This document shows positions 27,669 to 37,686 of a stretch of DNA of 64,000 nt, one piece after another. Below the pieces are notes generated by a model that saw only the letters and a list, made by a program, of their open reading frames with translations, did not search any database and was not told the DNA's origin. The stretch is from Paenibacillus ginsengihumi DSM 21568 (GTDB lineage: Bacteria; Bacillota; Bacilli; Paenibacillales; NBRC-103111). Numbering within the stretch: the first letter of the stretch is position 1; each line of letters starts with the position of its first letter. The DNA lies in assembly GCF_000380965.1 (NCBI RefSeq), contig NZ_KB905554.1:62001-126000 (forward strand), in the 5' to 3' direction. A program made the position numbers and the translations under genes.

Positions 27669-28296
27669 TCAATACGTTTCCCCTGCGGAGAGAGGGATTC
27701 TGATTGTGCTCTCCGGCCCGTCCGGAGTAGGCAAAGGCACCGTATGCAAAGCGCTGCGCGGCAAGGCGCCGGAGCTTGTATATTCGGTATCGGCGACCAC
27801 CCGCTCGCCCCGGGAAGGGGAAGTGGACGGGGTCAACTATTTTTTTAAAACGAGAGAGCAGTTCCAGCGGCTGATCGATGAGGATCAGATGCTGGAGTGG
27901 GCCGAATACGTCGGCAATCTCTACGGCACGCCCCGCAAATTCGTAGAAGATACGCTGGCCGAGGGCAAAGACATCATCTTGGAAATCGAAGTGCAGGGCG
28001 CTCTCAAGGTACGCCAGAAATTCCCCGAGGGAGTGTTTATTTTCCTGCTGCCGCCGTCCATGAATGAGCTGCAGAACCGGATTGAAGGTCGCGGCACCGA
28101 ATCCGAGGAATCCATTCGCAGCCGGATGTCCGTTGCCATGGAGGAAATCCGCTTGATGGAGCACTACGATTACGCCATCGTCAACGATCAGGTTGACTTG
28201 GCGTGCTCGCGGATTCAAGCGATCATCGCAGCGGAGCACTGCCGCAAGGATCGCATGGTGAACAAAATCAAACATTGGATGGCCGAGGTGAAGTGA
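27658..28296 (+). CDS. gmk: Guanylate kinase
   Basis: This enzyme phosphorylates GMP to GDP with ATP. The 212-residue protein has the P-loop GPSGVGKGT near residue 20, the GMP-binding [15 protein letters not shown] and the catalytic [12 protein letters not shown] segment. I chose the ATG at 27658, eight bases after AAGGA (27645-27649); the ATG at 27652 is too close to that site. It sits in its usual place between remA and rpoZ. Confidence 0.95.
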   Translation: MTSNQYVSPAERGILIVLSGPSGVGKGTVCKALRGKAPELVYSVSATTRSPREGEVDGVNYFFKTREQFQRLIDEDQMLEWAEYVGNLYGTPRKFVEDTLAEGKDIILEIEVQGALKVRQKFPEGVFIFLLPPSMNELQNRIEGRGTESEESIRSRMSVAMEEIRLMEHYDYAIVNDQVDLACSRIQAIIAAEHCRKDRMVNKIKHWMAEVK

Positions 28297-28297
28297 C

Positions 28298-28513
28298 GTG
28301 TTGTATCCTTCCATTGACCGTTTGCTCGATAAAGTCGACAGCAAATATTCGCTGGTGGTGGCTGCCGCCAAGCGGGCGCGCATGCTGCGCGACGGCGCCA
28401 AGACCGAAGTGAAGCAGCAGAAATCGCACAAGTTCGTCGGGCTCTCGCTCGAGGAAATTTACGAGGGACAAATCTCCTACGAGAAGCTGCAGTCAAAAGA
28501 AACGCTCAAGTAA
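28298..28513 (+). CDS. rpoZ: RNA polymerase omega subunit
   Basis: This 71-residue accessory subunit helps assemble RNA polymerase. MLYPSIDRLLDKVDSKYSLV, AAKRARMLRDGA and the ending VGLSLEEIYEGQI fit the Bacillus omega family. The GTG at 28298 follows GAGGTG and lies one base after the gmk stop. A terminator follows immediately. Confidence 0.94.
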   Translation: MLYPSIDRLLDKVDSKYSLVVAAAKRARMLRDGAKTEVKQQKSHKFVGLSLEEIYEGQISYEKLQSKETLK

Positions 28514-28515
28514 AA

Positions 28516-28544
28516 AACAACCCTTTGCGGTTGTTATTTTTTTT
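28516..28544 (+). terminator. Rho-independent terminator after rpoZ
   Basis: AACAACC (28516-28522) pairs with GGTTGTT (28529-28535), followed by a run of Ts. It ends the yicC-remA-gmk-rpoZ transcript. Confidence 0.8.
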
Positions 28545-28593
28545 CAAAGCTTTGATGCTGATTATTGGCCGAAGGACTCGTCTTTAATGATCA

Positions 28594-28665
28594 GGGAGAC
28601 GCCTATGACGAACGATTTCTTTCGTCGTCGGTCGTCGCCTTCGGTGTTGAAAATTTGTCGGCGTA
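28594..28665. repeat. Dispersed intergenic repeat, copy 2 (about 65 bp)
   Basis: This matches 22719-22785 with a few substitutions and short gaps (GGGAGACGCCTATG, TCGGTCGTC, TGAAAATT). No gene is visible between rpoZ and coaBC (28514-29155); the gap is filled by this repeat, the 230-bp element and a fragment of the 73-bp repeat. Confidence 0.55.
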
Positions 28666-28710
28666 TACCGCCACGTGAAGTTCGAACGAGAACGTGAAGT
28701 GTCTCTTCAT

Positions 28711-28938
28711 GCTCGCTGGCCTAGGGGGGCTGTTTTGCCGGGCAAACCTTAAGCTAACGCTAGCCAGAGAGCTTATTTCCCTCGAAACGCTCGATTTGGC
28801 TCTAACGCAAGTGAGCAGCCTTACTTCGGCATTTTGGGCTACCCGATTCAGCGTTTCTGACCAAATAGCGTTACTACGTTTCGTTACATTTTAAAAAAGG
28901 TACAATTCAGCAAAATAGCTTTTGTCATCAGCGTTAGA
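28711..28938. repeat. 230-bp dispersed element, copy A
   Basis: This sequence is strongly similar to 56861-57092, sharing long blocks such as CGAAACGCTCGATTTG, AACGCAAGTGAGCAGCC, GATTCAGCGTTTCTGACCAA and CTACGTTTCGTTACATTT. The element is roughly palindromic: GAAACGCTCGATT in the left half is matched by an inverted GATTCAGCGTTTC in the right half, and CTAACGC/GCGTTAG mark the edges. It encodes no protein and resembles a MITE-like or REP-like mobile repeat. Confidence 0.8.
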
Positions 28939-29062
28939 GGTTCGGAAGTTAGAGGTTCGGAAGCTTCGGCAGGGGCGCAGGAAGGGACAGCGCAGGAAGG
29001 AACAGCACAGGAATGGGCAGCACGGGAAGAAGCAGCTGTTGAAAAGAACACGGCTTGGGAGG

Positions 29063-29112
29063 CTTGCGCCGCGCCATCTGAAGATGAAAATAGGCTGCGG
29101 GACCGGCGCTAT
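29063..29112. repeat. Fragment of the 73-bp repeat family
   Basis: Fifty bases ending in GGCGCTAT match part of the tandem unit at 22822-22873 with eight differences, including the shared core GAAGATGAAAAT. It lies just before the coaBC ribosome-binding site. Confidence 0.65.
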
Positions 29113-29155
29113 GCCTATGAGGAATGAGACAGACAACGTTCAGGGAGGAGATCGG

Positions 29156-30361
29156 ATGCTAAGCGGGAAGACGATCGTACTTGGAGTTTGCGGTGGCATC
29201 GCCGCATATAAGGCTGCTGCGCTTTGCAGCAAGCTGACGCAGGCCGGGGCGGACGTGCGGGTGATCATGACGGAGTCCGCGGCCAAATTCGTCGCGCCGC
29301 TGACGTTTCAGACGTTGTCGAGGAATCCGGTAGCGATCGATACGTTCGACGAGAAGGACCCGTCGGTCGTCGCCCATATCGATCTCGCCGATCGGGCCGA
29401 TCTGTTCCTGATCGCCCCGGCGACGGCCAACATGATCGCGAAAATCGCGCTGGGGCTCGGCGACGACATGCTGAGCACGACGGCGCTGGCCACGACGGCG
29501 CCGATCTTCATCGCGCCCGCCATGAATGTGCACATGTACGCGAATCCCGCCGTTCAGCACAATATGCGAATCCTTGCGGAAAGAGGGGTTCGCTTCGTCG
29601 AGCCGGGAACCGGGCAGTTGGCCTGCGGCTACGTCGGCAAAGGGCGGCTGGCCGAGCCGGAGCAGATCGCGGAGGCCGTCGCTGCCTTCTTTCGCGGGGG
29701 GCGGCCGCTTGCAGGCAAGCGGGTGCTCGTGACGGCCGGCGCGACGGTGGAGCGCATCGATCCCGTCCGCTATTTGACGAACGACTCGTCCGGCAAGATG
29801 GGCTATGTGATTGCGGCGGCCGCGGCGGCGATGGGCGCCGACGTGACGCTGATCACCGGCAAGGCGACGGCGCCGCTGCCAGGCGGCGTGCGGACGGTGC
29901 GGGTGGAATCGGCCGCCCAAATGCTGGATGCCGTGCTGGATAGGCTGGACGGGCAGGATATCGTCATCAAAGCCGCGGCCGTCGCCGATTACCGCCCTGC
30001 GCAGACGTTCGAGCAAAAAATAAAGAAAACGGAAGAAGAAATGACGCTAAAGCTCGTCAAAAATCCGGATATATTGCAGGCTATCGGCGAGCGCAAGACA
30101 CGGCAGCTCGTCATCGGCTTTGCGGCCGAGACGCACCGGGTGGAAGAGTTTGCGCTGGACAAGCTGCGCCGCAAGCGCTGCGATCTGCTGGTCGCCAACG
30201 ACGTGACCGAGCCGGGGGCGGGCTTCGGCATCGATACGAATATCGTCCGCATTTTCGATGCGAACGGGCTCGTCGAGGCGCTTCCCCTGATGAGCAAGCG
30301 GGAGGTGGCGGAGCGTCTGCTGGCGCTTGCGGCGTCCCGCCTCGAACGGGAGAGGGAGTAG
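29156..30361 (+). CDS. coaBC: Bifunctional phosphopantothenoylcysteine decarboxylase / phosphopantothenate-cysteine ligase
   Basis: This 401-residue fusion makes 4'-phosphopantetheine from phosphopantothenate and cysteine (coenzyme A pathway). The N-terminal FMN-dependent decarboxylase has VCGGIAAYKA, LFLIAPATANMIAK and the substrate-binding PAMNVHMY. The C-terminal ligase has TAGATVERIDPVRYLTN followed by SSGKMG, and the KNPDIL motif with its Lys. The ATG at 29156 follows GGGAGGAG; the reading frame is open back to 28922, but that part is repeat sequence and not conserved protein. Confidence 0.94.
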   Translation: MLSGKTIVLGVCGGIAAYKAAALCSKLTQAGADVRVIMTESAAKFVAPLTFQTLSRNPVAIDTFDEKDPSVVAHIDLADRADLFLIAPATANMIAKIALGLGDDMLSTTALATTAPIFIAPAMNVHMYANPAVQHNMRILAERGVRFVEPGTGQLACGYVGKGRLAEPEQIAEAVAAFFRGGRPLAGKRVLVTAGATVERIDPVRYLTNDSSGKMGYVIAAAAAAMGADVTLITGKATAPLPGGVRTVRVESAAQMLDAVLDRLDGQDIVIKAAAVADYRPAQTFEQKIKKTEEEMTLKLVKNPDILQAIGERKTRQLVIGFAAETHRVEEFALDKLRRKRCDLLVANDVTEPGAGFGIDTNIVRIFDANGLVEALPLMSKREVAERLLALAASRLERERE

Positions 30362-30362
30362 C

Positions 30363-32894
30363 ATGTACGCCAAAGTCATTGTCGATGTCCCCGCCCGCCC
30401 AACCGACCGGCCGTTCGATTATGCCGTTCCCGCTTCGCTGCGCGGCGTCGCCGCCGTCGGCAGCCGGGCGCTCGTGCCCTTCGGGCCGCGCACGGTCCAA
30501 GGCTTCATCGTCGAGCTGCGGGAGACGAGCGAGCTGCCAAACGACAAGCTGAAGCCGATCACCGCCGTGCTGGACATGACGCCGCCGCTGACGGCCGAGC
30601 TGGTGGAGCTGGCCCGCTGGATGAGCCGCCGCTATATATGCAGCGAGCTGACGGCGCTGCAGGCGATGTTGCCGGGGGCGCTCAAGGCGAAATACGAGCG
30701 GCGCGTTCGCGCGGCCGCTCCCGGGGAGCTGGCAGCCCTTGGCCAATCGCTGCTGGAGCTGCCGGTTCACAGCGATATTTTGCGCTATGTGGAAGCGAGG
30801 GAATCGGTGGAGCTGGACGCGCTGACGGCTGCATTTCCGAACGACGTCGTGGCGATCCGGCAGCTGCTGGAGGAAGGGCGGCTCATTGAGCTGCGCATGG
30901 TGAAGGATCGGGTCGCGGTAAAGAAGGCGTTGACCGTATTTCCGTCCGAGCCTGAACGGCTGGCCGAGGGGCTCGCCGCCTTGCCGACCCGCTCCGCCAG
31001 GCAGCGCGAGGTGCTGGAGCATTTGCTGCAGCACCCCGAGCCGGTCAGGCTCGCCGAGCTGCTGGCTGCGCTCAACGTCGGAGCAGGCACGGTCAAGAGC
31101 CTGGCCGACAAGGGCTGGCTGCGGCTCGAGGAGGCCGAGGTGCAGCGCGACCCTTACGCCTCGCGATCGTTCCGGAAGACGTCGCCGCTGCCGCTTACGC
31201 CGGAGCAGCAGGACGTGTACGATCGCATTCAGGCCAGGATCGAGGCGGGGGAGCACCGCGTCTTCCTGCTGCACGGCGTGACCGGCAGCGGCAAGACCGA
31301 GGTATATCTTCAGTCGATCCAGGCTTGTCTGAACCGGGGCCGGGAGGCGATCGTTCTCGTTCCCGAGATTTCGCTGACGCCGCAGATGGTGGACCGCTTC
31401 AAGGGGCGGTTCGGAGAAGCGGTGGCGGTGCTGCACAGCAGGCTGTCGCACGGCGAGCGCTATGACGAATGGCGCAAAATCGCCCGCCGCCAGGTGCAGG
31501 TCGTCATCGGCGCCCGCTCGGCGATCTTCGCGCCGTTCACGCGGCTCGGCCTGATCATTATCGACGAGGAGCACGAATCGTCCTATAAGCAGGAGGAAAG
31601 CCCGAAGTACCATGCGCGCGATGTCGCGATCGCGCGGGGCCGCTATCACGGGGCGGCCGTCGTGCTGGGCTCGGCGACGCCGTCGCTGGAGAGCATCTAC
31701 AGGGCGACGCCGGAGGCGGCCGCGCAGCGGCACGGTGCTGCGAAAGCTGTGCCGCAGCCAGGCGAAGCGGCGGAGCCGCCGTTCGAGCTGCTGTCGATGT
31801 CGAACCGGGTAGAGGGTCGGCCGCTGCCCAGAGTGAATATCATAGATATGAGGGAAGAGCTGAAGGACGGCAACCGCTCCATGTTCAGCCGGGCGTTGTA
31901 TAAAGCGATCGAAGAACGGTTACAAAGGAAAGAACAGATCGTTTTGCTGCTGAACCGCCGCGGCTACGCCACGTTCGTCATGTGCCGCACGTGCGGCTAC
32001 GTGGCGCAGTGCCCGCATTGCGACATTTCGCTGACGTATCATCAGACGTCGCGGGCGCTGCGCTGCCATTACTGCGGCTACGCGGAGCGGGAAGCCGCGG
32101 TCTGTCCGGATTGCGGCAGCGAGCACATCCGCCACTTCGGCACCGGCACCCAGCGCGTGGAGGAGGAGCTTGGCAAGCTGTTTCCGGGCATCCGGGTCAT
32201 CCGCATGGATGTCGATACGACGTCGGAGAAAGGCTCGCACGAGAAATGGCTGACGCAGTTCGGCAACCGGCAGGCCGACGTGCTGCTCGGAACGCAGATG
32301 GTTGCCAAAGGACTCGATTTTCCGCACGTGACCCTGGTCGGCGCGCTGGCTGCCGATTCGGTGCTGCATCTGCCCGATTTCCGGGCGGCGGAGCGCACGT
32401 TCCAGCTGCTGACGCAGGTGGCGGGCCGCGCCGGACGCCATCAGCTTCCCGGGGAAGTGTATGTGCAGACGTACGCTCCCGAGCACTACAGCATCGCCTG
32501 CGCAAGCCGCCACGATTATATGGGCTTCATGAGAAAGGAGCTGCAGCTGCGCAAGCTGCACAATTATCCGCCCTACCATCGCCTGGTGCTCGTCACTTTG
32601 TCGCATGAGCAGCCGGCGCTGTTAATCCGGGCCGGGGAGGCGCTGGCGCGCCGGGTGAAGGAGCTGGCCGAACAGCTTGCAGACGGCAGCGCGTCCCGGC
32701 TGGAGGTGCTCGGTCCGGTCGCCTCGCCGATCAGCCGCATCAAAGATAGATATCGATTCCAATGCATGATAAAATATCGGGGAGATGCGGACGTACCGGG
32801 GCTTGTCGCCCGGGCGGTCGCCGTATTGGACGACTCGGTGAAGGAGAAGAAGCTTCGCGTGAGCGTCGACGTCGATCCGCAGTTTTTGATGTAA
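30363..32894 (+). CDS. priA: Primosomal protein N', replication restart helicase
   Basis: This 3'-5' helicase reloads the replisome at stalled forks. The 843-residue protein has an N-terminal DNA-binding domain, Walker A GVTGSGKTEVYL, DEEH box, and a zinc region with paired Cys motifs (CRTCGY, CPHCD, CHYCGY, CPDCG). Helicase motif TQMVAKGLDFP and the VAGRAGR motif follow. The ATG at 30363 begins one base after the coaBC stop, behind GGGAGAGGGAG. This is the standard coaBC-priA-def-fmt order. Confidence 0.95.
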   Translation: MYAKVIVDVPARPTDRPFDYAVPASLRGVAAVGSRALVPFGPRTVQGFIVELRETSELPNDKLKPITAVLDMTPPLTAELVELARWMSRRYICSELTALQAMLPGALKAKYERRVRAAAPGELAALGQSLLELPVHSDILRYVEARESVELDALTAAFPNDVVAIRQLLEEGRLIELRMVKDRVAVKKALTVFPSEPERLAEGLAALPTRSARQREVLEHLLQHPEPVRLAELLAALNVGAGTVKSLADKGWLRLEEAEVQRDPYASRSFRKTSPLPLTPEQQDVYDRIQARIEAGEHRVFLLHGVTGSGKTEVYLQSIQACLNRGREAIVLVPEISLTPQMVDRFKGRFGEAVAVLHSRLSHGERYDEWRKIARRQVQVVIGARSAIFAPFTRLGLIIIDEEHESSYKQEESPKYHARDVAIARGRYHGAAVVLGSATPSLESIYRATPEAAAQRHGAAKAVPQPGEAAEPPFELLSMSNRVEGRPLPRVNIIDMREELKDGNRSMFSRALYKAIEERLQRKEQIVLLLNRRGYATFVMCRTCGYVAQCPHCDISLTYHQTSRALRCHYCGYAEREAAVCPDCGSEHIRHFGTGTQRVEEELGKLFPGIRVIRMDVDTTSEKGSHEKWLTQFGNRQADVLLGTQMVAKGLDFPHVTLVGALAADSVLHLPDFRAAERTFQLLTQVAGRAGRHQLPGEVYVQTYAPEHYSIACASRHDYMGFMRKELQLRKLHNYPPYHRLVLVTLSHEQPALLIRAGEALARRVKELAEQLADGSASRLEVLGPVASPISRIKDRYRFQCMIKYRGDADVPGLVARAVAVLDDSVKEKKLRVSVDVDPQFLM

Positions 32895-32945
32895 CCTGCG
32901 ATTTTCGCTACGACCTGCGATTTATGAAGGAAGGTGCCTTATCGA

Positions 32946-33437
32946 ATGGCTATTAAAATGATTGTCAAAGATCCGGACCCCGTTCTCCGCGAGGTGTGCA
33001 AGCCGGTCAGCAAAATTACGCCGAATATTCACAAGCTGCTGAAGGACATGGCCGATACGATGTACGACGCGGAAGGGGTCGGGCTGGCCGCGCCGCAAAT
33101 CGGCATTTTGAAGCGCGTCATCGTGATGGATGTAGGCGATGAGCACGGGCTGATCGAAATGATCAATCCGGAGATTATCGAGCGGGAAGGGGAGCAGTTC
33201 GGGCCGGAGGGCTGCCTCAGCATTCCCGGCCTTACGGGAGATGTGCGCCGGGCCGAGCGGGTGAAGGCGAAGGGGCTCGACCGTCACGGCAATGAGATCG
33301 TCATCGAAGGGACCGGACTGCTCGCCCGCTGCATCCAGCATGAGATCGATCATTTGAACGGCGTGCTGTACACGGATTTGGCCGAGGCGATGTACCGCAG
33401 CGACGCGAAAGAGGCCAGAGAGCGGGAGGAAGCATGA
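32946..33437 (+). CDS. def: Peptide deformylase
   Basis: This metalloenzyme removes the formyl group from new proteins. The 163-residue protein has all three motifs: [15 protein letters not shown] (metal Cys) and QHEIDHLNG (two metal His and the catalytic Glu). The ATG at 32946 follows AAGGAAGGTG; a GTG at 32934 lies within that SD and is unlikely. The ATGA overlap with fmt couples removal and addition of the formyl group in one operon. Confidence 0.95.
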   Translation: MAIKMIVKDPDPVLREVCKPVSKITPNIHKLLKDMADTMYDAEGVGLAAPQIGILKRVIVMDVGDEHGLIEMINPEIIEREGEQFGPEGCLSIPGLTGDVRRAERVKAKGLDRHGNEIVIEGTGLLARCIQHEIDHLNGVLYTDLAEAMYRSDAKEAREREEA

Positions 33438-34378
33438 GAATTGTGTTCATGGGTACGCCGGAGTTCGCAGTGCCTTCCCTTCGGGCGCTCCTGGGCAGCG
33501 GTCTGGGCGATGTCGTCGGCGTCGTGACCCAGCCCGACCGCCCGGTCGGCCGCAAGCGCGTGCTGACGCCGCCCCCGGTCAAGGTCGAGGCCGAGAAGCA
33601 CGCTCTGCCCGTGCTTCAGCTCGAACGGCTGCGCCGGCCCGAAGCCGTCGAGGCGCTGCGCGAGTGGCGCCCCGATCTGATCGTCACCGCCGCCTTCGGG
33701 CAAATATTGCCCAAGGCGGTGCTCGATCTGCCGCGGCTCGGCTGCATCAACGTGCACGCTTCGCTGCTGCCCAAATACCGCGGCGGCGCGCCGATTCATT
33801 ACGCCGTCATGAACGGCGACGCCGTGACCGGAGTGACGATCATGTACATGGCCGAGGGGCTGGATACCGGCGATATGATCAGCAAGATCGAAGTGCCGAT
33901 CGGCGATGACGACACGACGGGCACGATGTTCCGCAAGCTGAGCGAGGCGGGAGCGCAGCTGCTGCTGGATACGCTTCCCGGCCTGTTGGCCGGCACGGTC
34001 ACCGCCGTGCCCCAGAACGAAGCGGAGGCCGTGTACGCCCCCAACATTACCCGCGAGCAGGAGCGGATCGATTGGAGCCGTTCGGCGGAGGAGATCTGGA
34101 ATCTGACCCGCGCGCTGCATCCCCGTCCCGGGGCGTATACGCTCTGGAACGGCGACGTGCTCAAAATATGGAAAGCCGCCAAGCCTGCCGGCGCCGCGGC
34201 CCCGGCAGGCGCTGCGCCCGGCACCGTGCTGGCTGCCGGTGAGCGGGGCATCGACGTGGCCACCGGCCGCGGCGTACTGACCGTGCTGGAAGTGCAGCCC
34301 GCCGGCAAGAAGGCGATGGCTGCGGCGGCGCTGGCCCGCAGCGGGCAGCTTAAGCCAGGGACGGTGCTGGGCTCGTGA
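33434..34378 (+). CDS. fmt: Methionyl-tRNA formyltransferase
   Basis: This enzyme formylates initiator Met-tRNA using 10-formyl-THF. It has 314 residues, the normal length, with [14 protein letters not shown] at the N-terminus, the catalytic [17 protein letters not shown] block, and [16 protein letters not shown] with its Asp. The C-terminal domain shows the expected OB-like region. It overlaps def by four bases and the rsmB start by four. Confidence 0.95.
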   Translation: MRIVFMGTPEFAVPSLRALLGSGLGDVVGVVTQPDRPVGRKRVLTPPPVKVEAEKHALPVLQLERLRRPEAVEALREWRPDLIVTAAFGQILPKAVLDLPRLGCINVHASLLPKYRGGAPIHYAVMNGDAVTGVTIMYMAEGLDTGDMISKIEVPIGDDDTTGTMFRKLSEAGAQLLLDTLPGLLAGTVTAVPQNEAEAVYAPNITREQERIDWSRSAEEIWNLTRALHPRPGAYTLWNGDVLKIWKAAKPAGAAAPAGAAPGTVLAAGERGIDVATGRGVLTVLEVQPAGKKAMAAAALARSGQLKPGTVLGS

Positions 34379-35772
34379 AGCGCGGAGGCACAAGCGGCGG
34401 CGCTGCAGGCAGGAAGGGAAGCGCCCGGGAGGCGGCGCTCGATGTGCTCGTCCGCGTGGAGGAGGACCGCTCCTACAGCAACCTGCTGCTGAACCGGACG
34501 CTGCAGCAGTACCGGCTGGAGCGGCAGGACGCGGCGCTTGCCACCGAGCTTGTCTACGGCACGATCCAGCGGCTGAACACGATCGATTACTATTTGGCGC
34601 GCTTCGTCGCCAAAGGAATGGACAAGCTGCAGCCGTGGGTTCGCGCCCTGCTGCGGCTCGGTTTTTATCAGCTGCATTATTTGACGCGCATCCCCGCCCA
34701 TGCGGCCGTGAGCGAGGCGGTCAACATCGCCAAAAAACGCGGCCATCCCGGCATATCGGGCATGGTGAACGGGGTGCTGCGCAACGTGTCGAGGCGCAGG
34801 GCCGAGCTCGTCCTGCCAGGCGATCTGCCCCCGGTCCGGCGCATCGCCCTCGAGCATTCGCATCCCGAGTGGATGGTGCGCCGTTGGATCGGGCAGTACG
34901 GGGAAGCGGCCTGCGAGGCGATGTGCCGGGCCAACAACGAGCCGCCGCACACGAGCATCCGCGTCAACCGGCTGCGGACGACCCGTGACGAGCTGATCGC
35001 GCGGCTACGGGAGGCCGGGCTGACGGCGGAGCCGTCGCCCGTCGCTCCAGGCGGCGTGCTCGTCCGCGGCGGCGGCAACATGGCGCTGGCGCCGGAATAC
35101 GGCGCCGGCCTGTACTCGGTGCAGGACGAAAGCTCGATGCTCGTGGCCGAGTGGGTCGATCCGCAGCCGGGGCAGCGGGTGCTGGACTGCTGCGCCGCCC
35201 CCGGAGGGAAGACGGCGCATATGGCCGAGAAGATGGGCGACCGCGGGGAGATTGTCGCCTGCGACGTCCACGAGCACAAGGAGAAGCTGGTCCGCGAGCA
35301 GGCGGAGCGTCTCGGACTCCGCTCGATCCGCACGGTCGTCGCCGACGCCCGGACGCTGCAGGAGCGTTTCCCGGCGGCGAGCTTCGACCGGATATTGCTG
35401 GACGCCCCCTGCTCGGGGCTCGGCGTCATCCGGCGCAAGCCGGACATGAAATGGGCCAAGGGCGAAAGCGAAATCGCAGCGGTGGCCGAGGTGCAGCGCG
35501 AGCTGCTGGAGGCGGTTCATCCGCTGCTGAAGCCCGGCGGCGTGCTCGTATACAGCACATGCACCGTCGAGCGGAGCGAGAACGAGGAGCAGATCGCCGA
35601 ATTTCTTGGGCGCCATCCCGAGTTCGCGCCGGATGCGCCGCAAGGGGCGGCGCAGGCGGATAAGCTTCGCCTAACGCGGCCGGATGCGCTCGGCGGCGCC
35701 GCGGTGCAGATCCTGCCGTCCGATTACGGCTCCGACGGTTTTTTCATCGCCCGCCTGAGGAAGCGAGCATAA
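34375..35772 (+). CDS. rsmB: 16S rRNA (cytosine-967-C5)-methyltransferase
   Basis: This 465-residue enzyme methylates C967 of 16S rRNA with SAM. An N-terminal NusB-like RNA-binding domain (about residues 15-145) precedes a Rossmann methyltransferase domain: [16 protein letters not shown] (SAM site), the catalytic motif DAPCSGLG, and the [11 protein letters not shown] motif with the nucleophilic Cys. The GTG start overlaps the fmt stop (GTGA). Confidence 0.94.
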   Translation: MKRGGTSGGAAGRKGSAREAALDVLVRVEEDRSYSNLLLNRTLQQYRLERQDAALATELVYGTIQRLNTIDYYLARFVAKGMDKLQPWVRALLRLGFYQLHYLTRIPAHAAVSEAVNIAKKRGHPGISGMVNGVLRNVSRRRAELVLPGDLPPVRRIALEHSHPEWMVRRWIGQYGEAACEAMCRANNEPPHTSIRVNRLRTTRDELIARLREAGLTAEPSPVAPGGVLVRGGGNMALAPEYGAGLYSVQDESSMLVAEWVDPQPGQRVLDCCAAPGGKTAHMAEKMGDRGEIVACDVHEHKEKLVREQAERLGLRSIRTVVADARTLQERFPAASFDRILLDAPCSGLGVIRRKPDMKWAKGESEIAAVAEVQRELLEAVHPLLKPGGVLVYSTCTVERSENEEQIAEFLGRHPEFAPDAPQGAAQADKLRLTRPDALGGAAVQILPSDYGSDGFFIARLRKRA

Positions 35773-35836
35773 GCAGCCGCATTGTGGTAAAATAAACGTG
35801 GTTTTTCACTTTTGAATACAGGTTGTGATCTATCCG

Positions 35837-36901
35837 ATGGAGCAAACGGAGAACAAGCCGTACGTCTACGATTACACGCTGGAGGATTGGCAGGAATGGG
35901 TTCGGCTGAACGGCGAGCCCGCTTTCCGCGCCGGACAAATCTTCGATTGGCTCTATGTGAAAAGAGTTTCGAGCTTCGAGGCGATGTCGAATTTGCCCAA
36001 GGCGCTGAGAGAGAAGCTGGCGGCGCAATTCGCCTTCGTCACGCTGACCGAGATCGCCAAATACAAATCGCAGGACGGCACGGTCAAGTTCCTGTTCGAG
36101 CTGGCGGACAAAAACGCCATTGAAACAGTCATCATGAAGCATAACTACGGCAACAGCGTCTGCGTGACGACCCAGGTCGGCTGCCGGATCGGCTGTACGT
36201 TCTGCGCCTCGACGCTGGGCGGGCTGAAGCGCAACCTGACGCCGGGCGAGATCATCGCCCAGGTCGTGAAGGCGCAGCAGCTCTTGGATGACACGCAGGA
36301 GAGGGTCAGCAGCATCGTCGTGATGGGCATCGGGGAGCCGTTCGAAAATTACGACGCCCTGATGAAGTTTTTGCGCGTCATGATTCACCCGAAAGGGCTG
36401 AATATCGGCCAGCGGCACATTACCGTGTCGACCAGCGGCATCGTTCCGAATATATATCGCTTCGCCGACGAGAACACGCAGGTGAATCTGGCGATCTCGA
36501 TCCATGCGCCGAACGACGCGCTGCGTTCGAAGCTGATGCCGGTCAACCGGCGCTTTCCGTTCGCCGACCTGATCGAAGCGTGCCGCTACTATGTGGCGAA
36601 GACCGGACGCCGCATCACGTTCGAGTACGCGCTGATGGGCGGGGTGAACGATCAGCCGGAGCATGCGGAGGAGTTGGCTGGCGTGCTGCAGCAGTTTCCG
36701 TTCGTTCACGTCAACCTCATACCGGTCAACTTCGTATCCGAACGGAATTATGTGCGGACGCCGAAGGACGACATTTTCGCGTTTCAACGCATCTTGGAGA
36801 AGCACAGGATCAATGCGACGATCCGCAGGGAGCAGGGCAGCGATATTGCCGCTGCATGCGGACAGCTGCGGGCGAAGCATATGGAGACGGGAGCGAGGTG
36901 A
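35837..36901 (+). CDS. rlmN: 23S rRNA (adenine-2503-C2)-methyltransferase, radical SAM
   Basis: This dual-specificity radical-SAM enzyme methylates A2503 of 23S rRNA and A37 of some tRNAs. The 354-residue protein has the 4Fe-4S motif [12 protein letters not shown] and [12 protein letters not shown], and the C-terminal Cys near AAACGQL that carries the methyl group. No strong SD helps choose between the ATG at 35837 and a GTG at 35825, which would add four residues. Confidence 0.93.
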   Translation: MEQTENKPYVYDYTLEDWQEWVRLNGEPAFRAGQIFDWLYVKRVSSFEAMSNLPKALREKLAAQFAFVTLTEIAKYKSQDGTVKFLFELADKNAIETVIMKHNYGNSVCVTTQVGCRIGCTFCASTLGGLKRNLTPGEIIAQVVKAQQLLDDTQERVSSIVVMGIGEPFENYDALMKFLRVMIHPKGLNIGQRHITVSTSGIVPNIYRFADENTQVNLAISIHAPNDALRSKLMPVNRRFPFADLIEACRYYVAKTGRRITFEYALMGGVNDQPEHAEELAGVLQQFPFVHVNLIPVNFVSERNYVRTPKDDIFAFQRILEKHRINATIRREQGSDIAAACGQLRAKHMETGAR

Positions 36902-36909
36902 GAGGAGCG

Positions 36910-37680
36910 ATGATCAAATCGGCATATCGCTCGGATATCGGCCGGGTGCGCACGGTCAATGAAGACCGGGCCGTCGTCGTGAACGATCTCGGCGGCTTGT
37001 CCCTGGCGATTGTGGCAGACGGCATGGGAGGCCATCAGGCCGGCGATATCGCCAGCCAGATGGCCGTCGAGCTGCTTCAGCAGCAGCTGCGGCCGGTGAC
37101 CCGGGAGGTGCCGCCGGAAGCAAGGAAAGCGCTGCTGGAAGCGGCTGTCGTGACGACGAACGAACAAATATTCGAGTTCGCCTCTGGAAGAGAGCATTTT
37201 CACGGCATGGGCACGACGGTCGTGGCTGTGCTGGCGGACGACAAGAGCGCAGTCATCGCGCATATCGGCGACAGCCGGGCTTACCTTGTCCGGGCGGGCC
37301 GGATCGAGCAGCTGACCGAGGATCACTCCCTGGTCAACGAGCTGCTGAGGAACGGCCAAATTACCCGCGAGGAAGCGGATCATCATCCGCGGCGCAATGT
37401 GCTGACGCGGGCGCTCGGCACGGAATCGGCCATCGAGGTCGATGTGCGCGAGATTGCCTGGCAGTCCGGCGATACGCTGCTCCTCTGCAGCGACGGACTG
37501 AGCAGCCTGGTCGATTCCGAGCGGATGGCCGCATTGATTGCGGGAGAGGGCGACCTGGAGGAAAAAGCGGAGCTTCTCGTCAATGAGGCGCTTCATGCGA
37601 GAGGAGACGATAACATCACGGTGGTGCTGCTCTCTAATACGGGGGACGGCGCCGGGCATAACGATGGAGAAGCGGGGTGA
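36910..37680 (+). CDS. prpC: PP2C-family protein phosphatase
   Basis: This 256-residue Ser/Thr phosphatase reverses the work of the neighbouring kinase PrkC. The metal-binding motifs are VNEDRAVV, VADGMGGHQAGD, HIGDSRAYLVR, CSDGLSSLVD and the final GDDNITVVLL. The ATG at 36910 follows GAGGAG, nine bases after the rlmN stop. The phosphatase-kinase-GTPase order is conserved across Firmicutes. Confidence 0.94.
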   Translation: MIKSAYRSDIGRVRTVNEDRAVVVNDLGGLSLAIVADGMGGHQAGDIASQMAVELLQQQLRPVTREVPPEARKALLEAAVVTTNEQIFEFASGREHFHGMGTTVVAVLADDKSAVIAHIGDSRAYLVRAGRIEQLTEDHSLVNELLRNGQITREEADHHPRRNVLTRALGTESAIEVDVREIAWQSGDTLLLCSDGLSSLVDSERMAALIAGEGDLEEKAELLVNEALHARGDDNITVVLLSNTGDGAGHNDGEAG

Positions 37681-37686
37681 GAATGA

